The notes below the pieces were generated by a model that saw only the letters and a list, made by a program, of their open reading frames with translations, had not been told where the DNA came from and did no database searches. Shown here one piece after another: positions 7,006 through 14,754 of a DNA stretch of 17,645 nt; position 1 is the stretch's first letter; every line of letters starts with the position of its first letter. The DNA is taken from NCBI GenBank assembly GCA_947501315.1, contig CANMXH010000022.1, positions 1-17,645 on the forward strand, read 5' to 3'. A program made the translations under genes and the position numbers. The stretch is from Caulobacteraceae bacterium. GTDB taxonomy: Bacteria; Pseudomonadota; Alphaproteobacteria; Caulobacterales; Caulobacteraceae.

Positions 7006-9318
7006 TCAGAAGCTGCGGCGCAGGCGGAGGGTCACCCGGCGTGGATCGTTCGGATAGCCGAGGCCTACGAGCGACGACGTCACATAGTATTCCTCCCCGC
7101 AGTTCGAGCAGTCGAGCGCAGCCTCCCATGCCCCGTCGGCGCTCTCGTAGCGGATGCCGATGTTGTAGAGGGTGGTCGAGGGGGTCAGAGAAAGCGGCAC
7201 GGTGATCGCCGTGGTGCCCCCGAACGGAATGCCCGTGACAGTGCCCGCGTCGTTGTAGGTCGATGTCCAGTATTCGTCCGAATAGCTCAGGGAGCCGTTC
7301 AGCGACCACTCACCGCTCATAAAGGCGGTGGGCAGTGTGTAACGCGCGCCGAGCGTGCCCTGGCTTTCCGGGAAACGCACCGGCTGGTCCCGCGTCGTGA
7401 CGCAGTTCAGCGGTTCGGGCGTGCTGCTGCAAGGCACGCCGCCGGCACCGTTGACCGCCGGGATATCGACATATTCGCGATCAGCGATGGAGCCGCTGAT
7501 GAATACTTCGAGCGCATCGGTCGGCCGCCATGTGATCTCGGCTTCGAGGCCCATCGCCTCCAGGCCGCCGGCGTTGCGGGTGACGAAGTCGATGCCGCCG
7601 CCGGGGCGCGGCTGACCAGACAGCAGCTGCAGGTCCTCAACGTCCAGGCGGTAAGCTGTCAGGTTAAGCCGCAGGCTGTCGTCCAGCAGGTCCGAACGCA
7701 TGCCGAGTTCATAGGACCAGGCTTCTTCGGGCCCGAAGGCGGAGTTGGTGACTGCCGTGGTTCCGCGCGCGTTCCAGCCGCCCGACTTGAAGCCGTTCGT
7801 GGCGGACACGAAGAACATGACGTTGTCGCTGTATTCGTACTGCAGGGCGACCCGGGGTGTGAACTTTGTGACGCTCTGGCTGGTCGGAATCCCGGCTGTG
7901 ATGAGATTTGCTGTGGTCGGCCGCGCCGTGGCAGCGCCCGTCGCATTGATGAAGCCGGCCGGATAGGCCGTCCGAACCCGGTCGGTGAAGGCGATGTCCT
8001 TGTCTTCGTCGGTGTAGCGACCACCGACGGTCAGGGTCAGGCTGTCACTCAGGGACAGGTCACCCTGGGCGTAGATGGCAAAGGACTGGGTCGTGTTGTC
8101 CAGCAGCCGGTCGCCCAGCACCAGGGCCGACGTCGCCACGGGCGTGGTGGCGAAGGTGTCGACCTGATAGGTCGAGTTGTCCTCGTCCAGATAGAAAACC
8201 CCGGCGACCCAGTTCAGCCGCCCTGTCTCACCGACCAGCTTCAGTTCCTGGGTCCACTGTGTGGTCTCCACGTCATTTGAGATGGTGAAGCCACCGAACG
8301 GCGTCGGGCTGCCGCCCAGACCGAAGTCGATGGAGAAGAGCTGATCCGTGGAGATATAGCCGCTGATCCAGCTCAGGCTGGCCCAACCCATGTCATGGGT
8401 GAGGTTGGAGATGAGCGTGCCGACCCGGGTGCCCGCGCAGTTGCCGACACGTTGGTTCAGATAGGGTTCAATTGCGCTGTCTTCGCAGTCCCCGACACGC
8501 AGGCCCGTGCGGCTGGTGTATGGCCGGTCGAGCGGGTTGGTGCCGATGGTGGTCTTCTGTTGATCGACATAGTCGGCGGACAGGTTCCAGTCCCAGGCGT
8601 CGCCCGGCTGGAAGCGAATGGCACCGCGGATGCCCCAGGTGTCCTCGCCGTTCAGCTCCTGGCCGGTGACCAGGCTTTCGGCATAACCGTCTGACCCGAT
8701 CTTCAGCAAGGTCACACCGGCAGAAACGGTGTCGCTCAACGGGCCGCTGACGGCCCCGCGCAGGCTGTAGCGATTGAACGAGCCGTAGGTGGCGTCCAGC
8801 GATCCTCGGAAGTCCTGGTCTGGCTTTCTGGTCGTGATCGAGATGGCACCACCGGTCGTGTTGCGACCGAACAGTGTCCCCTGGGGGCCACGAAGCACCT
8901 CGATGCGGTCAACGTCTAGCAGGGTGATGTTGTTGGCGATCTGGCGGGCGACATAGACTTCGTCGACATAGGTGGCGACGGGCACGTCGAAGCTGGCGAC
9001 CTGTTCGGTCGAACCCAGTCCGCGGATGAAATAGCTCACTGCACCGCCGGTGCCGGTATTCAGGCCCCCGGTCAGGCTGGGGGTCACGCGGACCAGGTCG
9101 GTAGTGTCCTCGACCTGGGCGATTTCCAGTTGGGTCTCGGTGAAGGCCGTGACCGCGATGGGCACGTCCTGGATGTTCTGCTCGCGCCGTTGTGCCGTCA
9201 CGATGATGTCGTCGATCCGGGCCGCTTCGTCCTGAGTCGCGTCCTGCGCGAGCGCCGGCAGTCCGGTCAGAAGGGTAAGGGCGGAAACGCTGGTAAGCAG
9301 CAAAGGGGACATACGCAT
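7006..9318 (-). CDS. TonB-dependent outer-membrane receptor
   Basis: A 770-residue TonB-dependent receptor of the sphingomonad/caulobacter catabolic type. It has a Sec signal peptide ending near LPALAQ, a TonB-box region IDDIIVTAQRREQ, and a plug domain with VPIAVTAF, FIRGLGS and RIEVLRGPQGTLFGRNTTGG. A long beta-barrel follows, ending in the terminal aromatic LRLRRSF. Several Cys pairs (CEDSAIEPYLNQRVGNC, CSSTPEPLNC, CSNCG) lie in regions likely to be extracellular loops and may form disulfides. The start is ATG 9318, with AGGAG nine bases upstream; a TTG at 9324 is less likely. It is the first gene of the minus-strand run and faces the DUF1838-like gene across a 125-base region holding the shared operator. 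The transported substrate is not readable. Inference: it brings in the parent compound of the pathway. Confidence 0.96.
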   Translation of the reverse strand: MRMSPLLLTSVSALTLLTGLPALAQDATQDEAARIDDIIVTAQRREQNIQDVPIAVTAFTETQLEIAQVEDTTDLVRVTPSLTGGLNTGTGGAVSYFIRGLGSTEQVASFDVPVATYVDEVYVARQIANNITLLDVDRIEVLRGPQGTLFGRNTTGGAISITTRKPDQDFRGSLDATYGSFNRYSLRGAVSGPLSDTVSAGVTLLKIGSDGYAESLVTGQELNGEDTWGIRGAIRFQPGDAWDWNLSADYVDQQKTTIGTNPLDRPYTSRTGLRVGDCEDSAIEPYLNQRVGNCAGTRVGTLISNLTHDMGWASLSWISGYISTDQLFSIDFGLGGSPTPFGGFTISNDVETTQWTQELKLVGETGRLNWVAGVFYLDEDNSTYQVDTFATTPVATSALVLGDRLLDNTTQSFAIYAQGDLSLSDSLTLTVGGRYTDEDKDIAFTDRVRTAYPAGFINATGAATARPTTANLITAGIPTSQSVTKFTPRVALQYEYSDNVMFFVSATNGFKSGGWNARGTTAVTNSAFGPEEAWSYELGMRSDLLDDSLRLNLTAYRLDVEDLQLLSGQPRPGGGIDFVTRNAGGLEAMGLEAEITWRPTDALEVFISGSIADREYVDIPAVNGAGGVPCSSTPEPLNCVTTRDQPVRFPESQGTLGARYTLPTAFMSGEWSLNGSLSYSDEYWTSTYNDAGTVTGIPFGGTTAITVPLSLTPSTTLYNIGIRYESADGAWEAALDCSNCGEEYYVTSSLVGLGYPNDPRRVTLRLRRSF

Positions 9319-9327
9319 GGTCAAAAT

Positions 9328-9332
9328 CTCCT
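9328..9332 (-). promoter_or_regulatory. Ribosome binding site of the TonB receptor
   Basis: AGGAG on the minus strand, nine bases before ATG 9318. It favours this ATG over the TTG codon at 9324, for which the spacing would be too short. Confidence 0.6.
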
Positions 9333-9374
9333 GCTCTGATGATGGCGTATTCGGCTCTTCTGGCCGGTCCTAAT

Positions 9375-9395
9375 GGTATACTCTTATATCATTTG
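9375..9395. promoter_or_regulatory. Shared operator/promoter motif, copy 1
   Basis: The sequence GGTATACTCTTATATC followed by ATTTG matches the motif at 16102-16122 in 19 of 21 positions. The right half (TTATATC) is intact and the left half is degenerate relative to the 7-bp inverted repeat of copy 2. TATACT at 9377-9382 could serve as a -10 element, so a bound protein would probably cover the core promoter. The motif lies between the divergent TonB-receptor and DUF1838-like genes. The shared motif is visible; its role as an operator is inference. Confidence 0.6.
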
Positions 9396-9443
9396 CGGTA
9401 GTCGACAAGCGTCGGTACGCTGTCGCGGAACGGAGACAATCGG

Positions 9444-10238
9444 ATGCGTCTTTCTTGGCTCTCAATGGTCGTCGGCGCGATTTTTCTGGGCGGGATTGGG
9501 CCTGCAGGCGCGGAAGGATTCGATCGGCGCAGCTTTGAAGCCTTTGTGGACGCGCGGACGGGCACGGGCGAGCCGGTCTTCTGGTATTCGGTCGGGACCC
9601 TGCGGGCCTATCCGTCGGGGGAGCTCCTCGCCGGTGTCGAGGGTTATGACACCTCGCGCTCCGACCGGCCGGAACCCGGAACCGACCAGGCGCGTCAATT
9701 CTCGCGCAAGATCTACATCTATCGCGATCCTGTCACCGGCGCGGTCCTGCGCGAAAGGAACGGCCTTCCGGTCGCGCCCGTGGCCTATCCCTATCAGTTC
9801 ATTACCTATTCGCTGAGCGGCGACCGGGTTCAGACCTTCGTTGAACAGGGGGCCGGGGCCCGGCTGCAGCGGATCGGTCCGGGCGACAGCATGTCGGTGC
9901 GCGCGATCGGTGACGCCTATGTCTTCAGCGCGCCCCTGTTCCTGGACTTCCCCACCCCTTCCGGTGCCCGCTACCAGGCGTTCGAGAACTATGATTTCTT
10001 CATCCAGCGCGAGGGCGGGGCCTCGACCCCGAATCAGCTGTCCTGGGTCCGATATGGCGACGCCCCGCCATGGGCCGGCGGGAGGGCGGCGATCATGCAT
10101 CTGGTGACCTGGCGGATCGACCGCTACGCCGACGTACCGGCCACCTTGCGCGACTATATCGAGACCGACGCTCCCCTCTGGCGCGCCCCGCCCGAGGGAA
10201 TCGAGGACATCCGCCGCCTCCAGGCGGCTGGCGAATGA
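9444..10238 (+). CDS. DUF1838-like exported protein
   Basis: A 264-residue protein with a Sec-type signal peptide (hydrophobic LSMVVGAIFLGGIG, cleavage near GPAGAEG). The mature part resembles the DUF1838 family, whose function is unknown. Visible conserved-looking stretches include EPVFWYSVGTLRAYPSGE, YPYQFITYSLSGD, SAPLFLDFP, and the C-terminal HLVTWRIDRYADVP followed by RDYIETDAPLWRAPPEG. It begins after GGAG about ten bases upstream of ATG 9444 and opens the plus-strand run of three genes. Its stop overlaps the start of the amidase-like gene (ATGA). A periplasmic enzyme or ligand binder acting on the imported substrate fits the context, but no catalytic residue can be named. The family assignment is by pattern and is moderately sure. 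Confidence 0.85.
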   Translation: MRLSWLSMVVGAIFLGGIGPAGAEGFDRRSFEAFVDARTGTGEPVFWYSVGTLRAYPSGELLAGVEGYDTSRSDRPEPGTDQARQFSRKIYIYRDPVTGAVLRERNGLPVAPVAYPYQFITYSLSGDRVQTFVEQGAGARLQRIGPGDSMSVRAIGDAYVFSAPLFLDFPTPSGARYQAFENYDFFIQREGGASTPNQLSWVRYGDAPPWAGGRAAIMHLVTWRIDRYADVPATLRDYIETDAPLWRAPPEGIEDIRRLQAAGE

Positions 10239-10930
10239 GCGACCTTCGCTTTGAACCCACCATGGTGCGCGACGATCGTTCTGCCCGGGCGATCTATGAG
10301 GAGGTGCGCGCCAATCCGGCCCGGCGCGGCTTCGGATTCGGCGCACGGGCGGCCGTGGTGAACGTCGATTTCCAGCAGGCCTATACCCGTCCGGACCTGT
10401 TTCCGGTCTCGGCATATGTGACCGATCCGGATCAGATCGCCCATGTGAACCGGATCAGCGATGCGGCGCGCGAGGCGGGCCTGCCTGTCGTCTGGACACG
10501 GGTCTGCTACAAGCCGGACGGTGGCGACGCCGGCATCTGGGGCACACGGACCGATACGCCCGACAGCTTGCAGAACATCAGGATGGGCTCGGATCGCCAC
10601 GCCTTTGATCCGCGCGTCCGAATCGACTGTGACGTCGATCTGGTTTTCGACAAACGGATGCCGTCGGCGTTCCATGAGACGCCGTTGCAAAGCTACCTGA
10701 TCTGGCACCGGGTCGATACGGTGATCATCACCGGCGGCTCGACCTCGGGCTGCGTGCGCGCCACGGCCGTGGACAGTCTGTCGCGCGGATATCGCACGAT
10801 CGTCCCGGTCGAATGCGTCGCCGACAAACACGAGAGCTATCATTTCGCCAACCTGACCGACCTGCTGCTGAAGTATGCCGACGTGGTGTCGGCGGCCGAG
10901 GTCATCGAACACCTGGAGCGTCGCTCATGA
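10235..10930 (+). CDS. Isochorismatase-superfamily amidase
   Basis: A 231-residue cysteine hydrolase of the isochorismatase superfamily, closest in motif pattern to N-carbamoylsarcosine amidohydrolase and maleamate amidase (NicF), which hydrolyse an amide to acid plus ammonia. The catalytic triad is visible: Asp45 in VVNVDFQQAY, Lys140 in FDKRMPSAF and Cys173 in GGSTSGCVRATA. The non-prolyl peptide region ITGGSTSGC matches the CSHase subgroup. No signal peptide is present, so it is cytoplasmic. The start is ATG 10235, overlapping the upstream stop; the frame is open before it but shadows the previous gene. In the proposed pathway it would hydrolyse the half-amide (an alkyl-maleamate) made by the imide hydrolases of the convergent operon. 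Ureido acids are an alternative substrate class. Confidence 0.92.
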   Translation: MSDLRFEPTMVRDDRSARAIYEEVRANPARRGFGFGARAAVVNVDFQQAYTRPDLFPVSAYVTDPDQIAHVNRISDAAREAGLPVVWTRVCYKPDGGDAGIWGTRTDTPDSLQNIRMGSDRHAFDPRVRIDCDVDLVFDKRMPSAFHETPLQSYLIWHRVDTVIITGGSTSGCVRATAVDSLSRGYRTIVPVECVADKHESYHFANLTDLLLKYADVVSAAEVIEHLERRS

Positions 10931-11511
10931 ACCGGCTGTTGATGCTGATCGCCTGCGCCTTGTTCAGCCTCGGCGCACCGGCGACAGCCTCTGCCCAGCG
11001 CGTGGCTGAAGCTGACCAGGTGCCGCTGGACTTCCGCCGCACAACGCTGGTTGTGCGCGACATCGACGCCTCGCTGGCCTTCTATCGCGACGCTCTCGGG
11101 ATGGCAGTGACCTATGACAACTATATCCGCACGCCCCGCGAGGCCACGACGGACGAAGGGGCCGAACGGTCGCTGCGGCTGGTTCTACTGCGATCCAACG
11201 ATGTCTATGTCGGCCAGATCGGCCTGATGCAGTATTTCAAGCCGGACCGTCCCGAGCGTCCTGAGCGATCGGATACGGAGTTGCGGCCCGGCGACATAGT
11301 TCTGGTGTTCAACGTCAAGGATCAGGAGAGCGTCTTCGCACGCGCCAGCACGGCGGCCGGTGTCACGGTCGGCGAGGCCCCGCATCTGGTGACCTATCCC
11401 GGCTATGGTGGCCAAGGCGTGATCCGTGTGAATTTCGCCTCGGTCTATGACCCCGATGGGCACTACATCGAACTGAACCAGGTGCTGGACGCCTTGCCGG
11501 GCGGGAACTGA
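10927..11511 (+). CDS. VOC (glyoxalase-fold) protein with signal peptide
   Basis: A 194-residue protein with a Sec-type leader (MNRLLMLIACALFSLG, cleavage near ATASAQ) and one VOC domain, from RRTTLVVRDIDASLAFYRDALGM to VYDPDGHYIELNQV. The first metal-ligand position carries no His (FRRTTLVV), whereas the terminal Glu in YIELNQ is kept, as in the other VOC protein of the window. It is the last gene of the plus-strand run, starts in an ATGA overlap with the amidase stop, and ends four bases before the stop of the convergent operon. Exported VOC proteins are uncommon; a periplasmic binding or isomerase role is a guess. Confidence 0.9.
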   Translation: MNRLLMLIACALFSLGAPATASAQRVAEADQVPLDFRRTTLVVRDIDASLAFYRDALGMAVTYDNYIRTPREATTDEGAERSLRLVLLRSNDVYVGQIGLMQYFKPDRPERPERSDTELRPGDIVLVFNVKDQESVFARASTAAGVTVGEAPHLVTYPGYGGQGVIRVNFASVYDPDGHYIELNQVLDALPGGN

Positions 11512-11515
11512 GGGG

Positions 11516-12436
11516 TCAGGCTGCTGCGATCTCGCTCGCCGTCGCGGACCACACTGCTGGATCGACCGCCAGTCCCTTGAGCATCCGCCGCACAGCATGC
11601 ATCCGGAACGGCTGGCCCGCGACGTAGCTCGTCAGGGTGAAGCCCAGAACCCGTCGGTCATCGTCGCCCGCGTCGCCCTTGAAGAAGGACGCCGCCTCCA
11701 GCACCTGATCGGCCCATGCGGCCTCAGTCTGGCGGCGGTCGATCAGCAGGGTTCGGTCGTCGAGTTCGTTCATCAGGGGGACGGCCCGGACGACGCCCGC
11801 ATCCGTGGCCATGGCGACCGGAACCTCGTCCTGCTCCCAGTCCAGGCAGACGTCGAACCCGGCCTCGGCGATCAGGGCCAGGGTGCGGAAGGACTGCTGG
11901 CGGGCGGGGCTTATCCAGGTGCGGGGCGTCAGGCCCGTCGCATCGAACGCCTCGCGGGTCCTGGCGACCAGGGTGCGTTCCTCGTCTTCCGCCAGGCCTG
12001 AATGATGGATCGCATCGGTGGACCAGCCGTGGGCGGCTATCTCGTGCCCTTGCTCCAGCGCCGCCTCGACAAGCGGGCGATACCGATCCAGCGCGACGGC
12101 GTTGACCGGAACGGTCGCCTTCAGACCGGCGTCCTGCAGCGCCTTCAGCAGTCGGAAAGCCCCGACCCGCGGGCCGTAGTCGCGGGTGGTGTAGTGGCGC
12201 AGATCGGGCCAGGGCGTCTGCATCGCGCCGGGATGTTTGAAAGGTTTTCCGGACGGATCGAGCATATGCCACTCGATCGGCATCACGATCATCGCCGCCA
12301 CCGACCGGTCGCCGGGCCAGCGCGCCTTCGGCCGATCATCGACCGGGCGCCAGCCATAGAGTGACTGGTCCATGCCGTAGCGGCGGTGGGGATAGATCAG
12401 GTGTTCGTCAGGCAGGCCTTTCTCAGAGGGGGGCAT
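11516..12436 (-). CDS. PuuE-type polysaccharide deacetylase-like hydrolase B
   Basis: A 306-residue NodB-fold hydrolase of the branch that includes PuuE allantoinase and cyclic-imide hydrolase, which act on cyclic amides and imides rather than sugars. Family pattern: ARWPGDRSVAAMIVMPIEWH near 38-57, YGPRVGAFRLLKALQDAG near 87-104, the HG motif in EIAAHGWS (136-137), WISPARQQSFRTLALIAEAG, and VPLMNELDD in place of the usual PY-T-ND. The normally His-containing LHxYLxGQPxR motif reads LTSYVAGQPFR (268-278), so a possibly functional His is missing. The start ATG 12436 overlaps the upstream paralog by 14 bases; longer in-frame extensions are shadows. It may be a divergent partner subunit or act on a different ring. 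Last gene of the minus-strand operon. Confidence 0.85.
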   Translation of the reverse strand: MPPSEKGLPDEHLIYPHRRYGMDQSLYGWRPVDDRPKARWPGDRSVAAMIVMPIEWHMLDPSGKPFKHPGAMQTPWPDLRHYTTRDYGPRVGAFRLLKALQDAGLKATVPVNAVALDRYRPLVEAALEQGHEIAAHGWSTDAIHHSGLAEDEERTLVARTREAFDATGLTPRTWISPARQQSFRTLALIAEAGFDVCLDWEQDEVPVAMATDAGVVRAVPLMNELDDRTLLIDRRQTEAAWADQVLEAASFFKGDAGDDDRRVLGFTLTSYVAGQPFRMHAVRRMLKGLAVDPAVWSATASEIAAA

Positions 12437-13373
12437 CGGCGAACCCTGTCCCGCCCGTGGCCAGGCCGCGTCGCGTAATGTCGGCAACCGTCGCGTCCCA
12501 GCAATGCTCGCGATAGTGGGCGGCGATCTCCGATCCGGTGGCGAACCAGACCTCGTCGCGGTGGCCCATGATGTGCTCCAGAGCGTTCTCGAATGCGCGA
12601 ATGCGGTTCGGCTGGCTGACCAGATAGGCATGTAGCGGGATGCACATGACCGTGCCCGACTCGCGGCCCTCGATCAGCAACTGGTCGAAATGGCGTTTCA
12701 GCACATCGGCATAGCGCCACGGGTCCATGCCCATCACGGAGTAGCCGATGACGTCGTTGACCTCGAGTGAATAGGGCATCGACACCAGCCGACCCGTCCT
12801 GGTCTTGAGCGGCTGGGGCTGGTCGTCCTGGAACAGGTCGCAGGAGTACCAGAAGTCGTGCTCGGCGATCAGGTCCAGGGTCCGGGTCGTGTGGGTCAGG
12901 GCCGGGGCCAGATAGCCGCGAATGCGCTGGCCGGTCGCGGCCTCGACCGAGCGGATGGAGTCCTCCAGCACGGCCCGTTCCTGGGCCTCGTTCATGCCGT
13001 AGGAGTATCGGGTGTTGTAGATGCCGTGGCTGAAGAACTCCCAGCCCCGCGCATTGGCCGCCTCGATGATCTCCGGATGATGGTCGATCAGGCCGATGGA
13101 CAGGGACACCGATCCGCGCAGCGAATGACGGTCCAACAGATCCTGTAGCCGCCAGTGGCCGATGCGGTTGCCCCAGTCCCGCTGGGAGTATCCGACCACG
13201 TCAGGCGCCGGGCGGGGCCAGCCGGGGCGTGACGGGTTCACCGGCGGGTCGAATTCATAGAACTCGATGTTGGGCGCAATCCAGAAAGCGATGCGCTTGC
13301 CGCCTGGCCAGACGATCTTTGGACGATCGCGATACGGCCAATAGTCGTAGAGGTTGGGGTCCGAGCGGTTCAC
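12423..13373 (-). CDS. PuuE-type polysaccharide deacetylase-like hydrolase A
   Basis: A 316-residue NodB-fold protein close in layout to PuuE allantoinase and related cyclic-imide hydrolases. Landmarks: KIVWPGGKRIAFWIAPNIEF near 19-38, RDWGNRIGHWRLQDLLDRH near 65-83, WEFFSHGIY with HG at 116-117, the 'L-PALTHTTRTLDLIAEHDF' segment, MPYSLEVND near 199-207, and LHAYLVSQPNRIRAFENALEHI from 247. All family motifs appear intact, unlike in the downstream paralog. No signal peptide is present. It starts at ATG 13373 in an ATGA overlap with the lyase stop. Inference from context: it opens a cyclic imide to a half-amide that the isochorismatase-type amidase then hydrolyses. A true deacetylase role is unlikely given the catabolic neighbours, but the substrate is unproven. 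Confidence 0.9.
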   Translation of the reverse strand: MNRSDPNLYDYWPYRDRPKIVWPGGKRIAFWIAPNIEFYEFDPPVNPSRPGWPRPAPDVVGYSQRDWGNRIGHWRLQDLLDRHSLRGSVSLSIGLIDHHPEIIEAANARGWEFFSHGIYNTRYSYGMNEAQERAVLEDSIRSVEAATGQRIRGYLAPALTHTTRTLDLIAEHDFWYSCDLFQDDQPQPLKTRTGRLVSMPYSLEVNDVIGYSVMGMDPWRYADVLKRHFDQLLIEGRESGTVMCIPLHAYLVSQPNRIRAFENALEHIMGHRDEVWFATGSEIAAHYREHCWDATVADITRRGLATGGTGFADAPL

Positions 13374-14248
13374 TCGGCCGCCTCCTGTCGCTCCGGCTCA
13401 TATCGGTCGCCGAGCTTCAGCATGTCTTCCAGCCCGATCCGGTCGTTCACACCGGCGAGATCGGTCATTCGGTCGCGATAGCTGACGGTGGACCCTTCTG
13501 TTTTCAGCGCCTTGAGGAAGGCCTCTGCGGCCGGAATCAGGGCGCGGACCAGGGCCCCTGGACTGATGACCAGCTTGAACCCGAGTTCCCCAAGGGCGTC
13601 ACGTGACAGGATCGGCGTCTTGCCGCCCTCCACCATATTGGCCATGGCCGGCGTCGTGCCCAGGGCGGAGATGATGCGCTTCATCTGGTCCAGATCGGCG
13701 GGAGCCTCAACGAAGACCACGTCGGCACCCGCCTCCGCATAGGCGACGGCGCGATCCAGGGCGGGCTCGAAACCCTCCACCGCAATGGCGTCAGTCCTCG
13801 CGATAATCAGGGTCTCATCCGAGCGTCGGGCGTCCAGGGCCGCCTGGATCTTTCCGACCATCTCGTCCATTGGGGCCACGCCCTTGCCGGACAGGTGACC
13901 GCACCGTTTGGGAAAGGTCTGGTCTTCCAACTGGATCGCTCGCGCACCGTTGCGCTCGAATACCTTGACGGTGCGGGCGACGTTCAAGGCGTTGCCGAAA
14001 CCGGTGTCGGCGTCGACGATCAGCGGGATCTCCACCCGTTCGCAGATACGGGCCACGACATCAGCGACATGGTCGAAACTGACCAACCCCAGGTCCGGCC
14101 GGCCGAGCTGGGTATAGGCGATCGAGGCACCCGAGAGGTAGACGGCCTCGAACCCCGCCTGTTCGATCAGCAACGCCGACAGGGCGTCGAAGGCTCCCGG
14201 AGCATGGAGCGCCGAGCCGGTTTTATGAAGTCGCGTCCTGAGGCTCAC
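13370..14248 (-). CDS. Isocitrate lyase/PEP mutase superfamily C-C lyase
   Basis: A 292-residue TIM-barrel enzyme of the ICL/PEP-mutase superfamily, whose members include methylisocitrate lyase (PrpB), 2,3-dimethylmalate lyase and oxaloacetate decarboxylases. Diagnostic residues are YLSGASIA near 37-44, VDADTGFGN with metal-binding Asp79 and Asp81, IQLEDQ near 105-110, and the lyase signature KRCGHLSGK (Lys114-Cys116-Gly117-His118). The catalytic Cys marks a lyase rather than a mutase. Length matches the PrpB/Dml group. It sits directly after an aconitase-type hydratase pair with ATGA overlaps on both sides, as expected for an enzyme that splits the hydrated product. I infer cleavage of an alkylmalate into pyruvate (or glyoxylate) and a carboxylate. 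Methylisocitrate lyase is the main alternative, but no methylcitrate synthase is nearby. Confidence 0.92.
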   Translation of the reverse strand: MSLRTRLHKTGSALHAPGAFDALSALLIEQAGFEAVYLSGASIAYTQLGRPDLGLVSFDHVADVVARICERVEIPLIVDADTGFGNALNVARTVKVFERNGARAIQLEDQTFPKRCGHLSGKGVAPMDEMVGKIQAALDARRSDETLIIARTDAIAVEGFEPALDRAVAYAEAGADVVFVEAPADLDQMKRIISALGTTPAMANMVEGGKTPILSRDALGELGFKLVISPGALVRALIPAAEAFLKALKTEGSTVSYRDRMTDLAGVNDRIGLEDMLKLGDRYEPERQEAAE

Positions 14249-14754
14249 GCGGCGGCTCCCGTCTCGGGTTGGGCGTCGGCGGAGCGGCGCTTCAGATGGG
14301 CGATAAGCCCCCCGTCGCGCATCATCGCCGTCAAATGGTCGGGGAAGGGCGCGAACTCGTAGGTCCGCCCCGTGGTCTCATTGGTCAAGCGTCCCGCTGC
14401 CAGATCGAGCGACAGCCGGTCGCCGGCGACGATCTCTCCCGCCTCGGCCAGGGTGATGGCCGGCAGACCCAGGTTGATGGCGTTGCGCCAGAAGATGCGG
14501 GCGAAGGACTTGGCGATGACCGCCTGAATACCCAGCCGCTTGAGAGAAATCGCTGCCTGCTCGCGCGACGAGCCGAGGCCATAATTGTTCCCCGCGACAA
14601 CGAAATCGCCCTCGCGCGCGGAGCTGGCAAACGACGGGTCGATGGCTTCCAGGCAATGGCTCGCTAGGGCATCGGGGTCGAGCTTCATCAGATGACCAGG
14701 GGCCAGCAGGTCCGTGTCGATCTCGTCTCCGAAGACGAAGGCGCGTCCCGTCAT
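14245..14754 (-). CDS. Aconitase-family small (swivel) subunit, LeuD-like
   Basis: A 169-residue swivel-domain subunit of a two-subunit hydro-lyase (LeuD, homoaconitase small subunit, DmdB of dimethylmaleate hydratase). The opening AFVFGDEIDTDLLAPGH and the substrate-binding loop GNNYGLGSSREQA (55-67) are typical. The loop ends in SREQ rather than the SREH of most bacterial LeuD proteins, which suggests a non-leucine substrate. Further matches are VIAKSFARIFWRNAINLGLP near 79-98. It overlaps both neighbours by four bases (large subunit before, lyase after), so the three should be produced in step. It pairs with the large subunit in the cytoplasm to hydrate a cis-unsaturated dicarboxylate; maleate, citraconate or a dialkylmaleate are candidates. 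Confidence 0.93.
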   Translation of the reverse strand: MTGRAFVFGDEIDTDLLAPGHLMKLDPDALASHCLEAIDPSFASSAREGDFVVAGNNYGLGSSREQAAISLKRLGIQAVIAKSFARIFWRNAINLGLPAITLAEAGEIVAGDRLSLDLAAGRLTNETTGRTYEFAPFPDHLTAMMRDGGLIAHLKRRSADAQPETGAAA

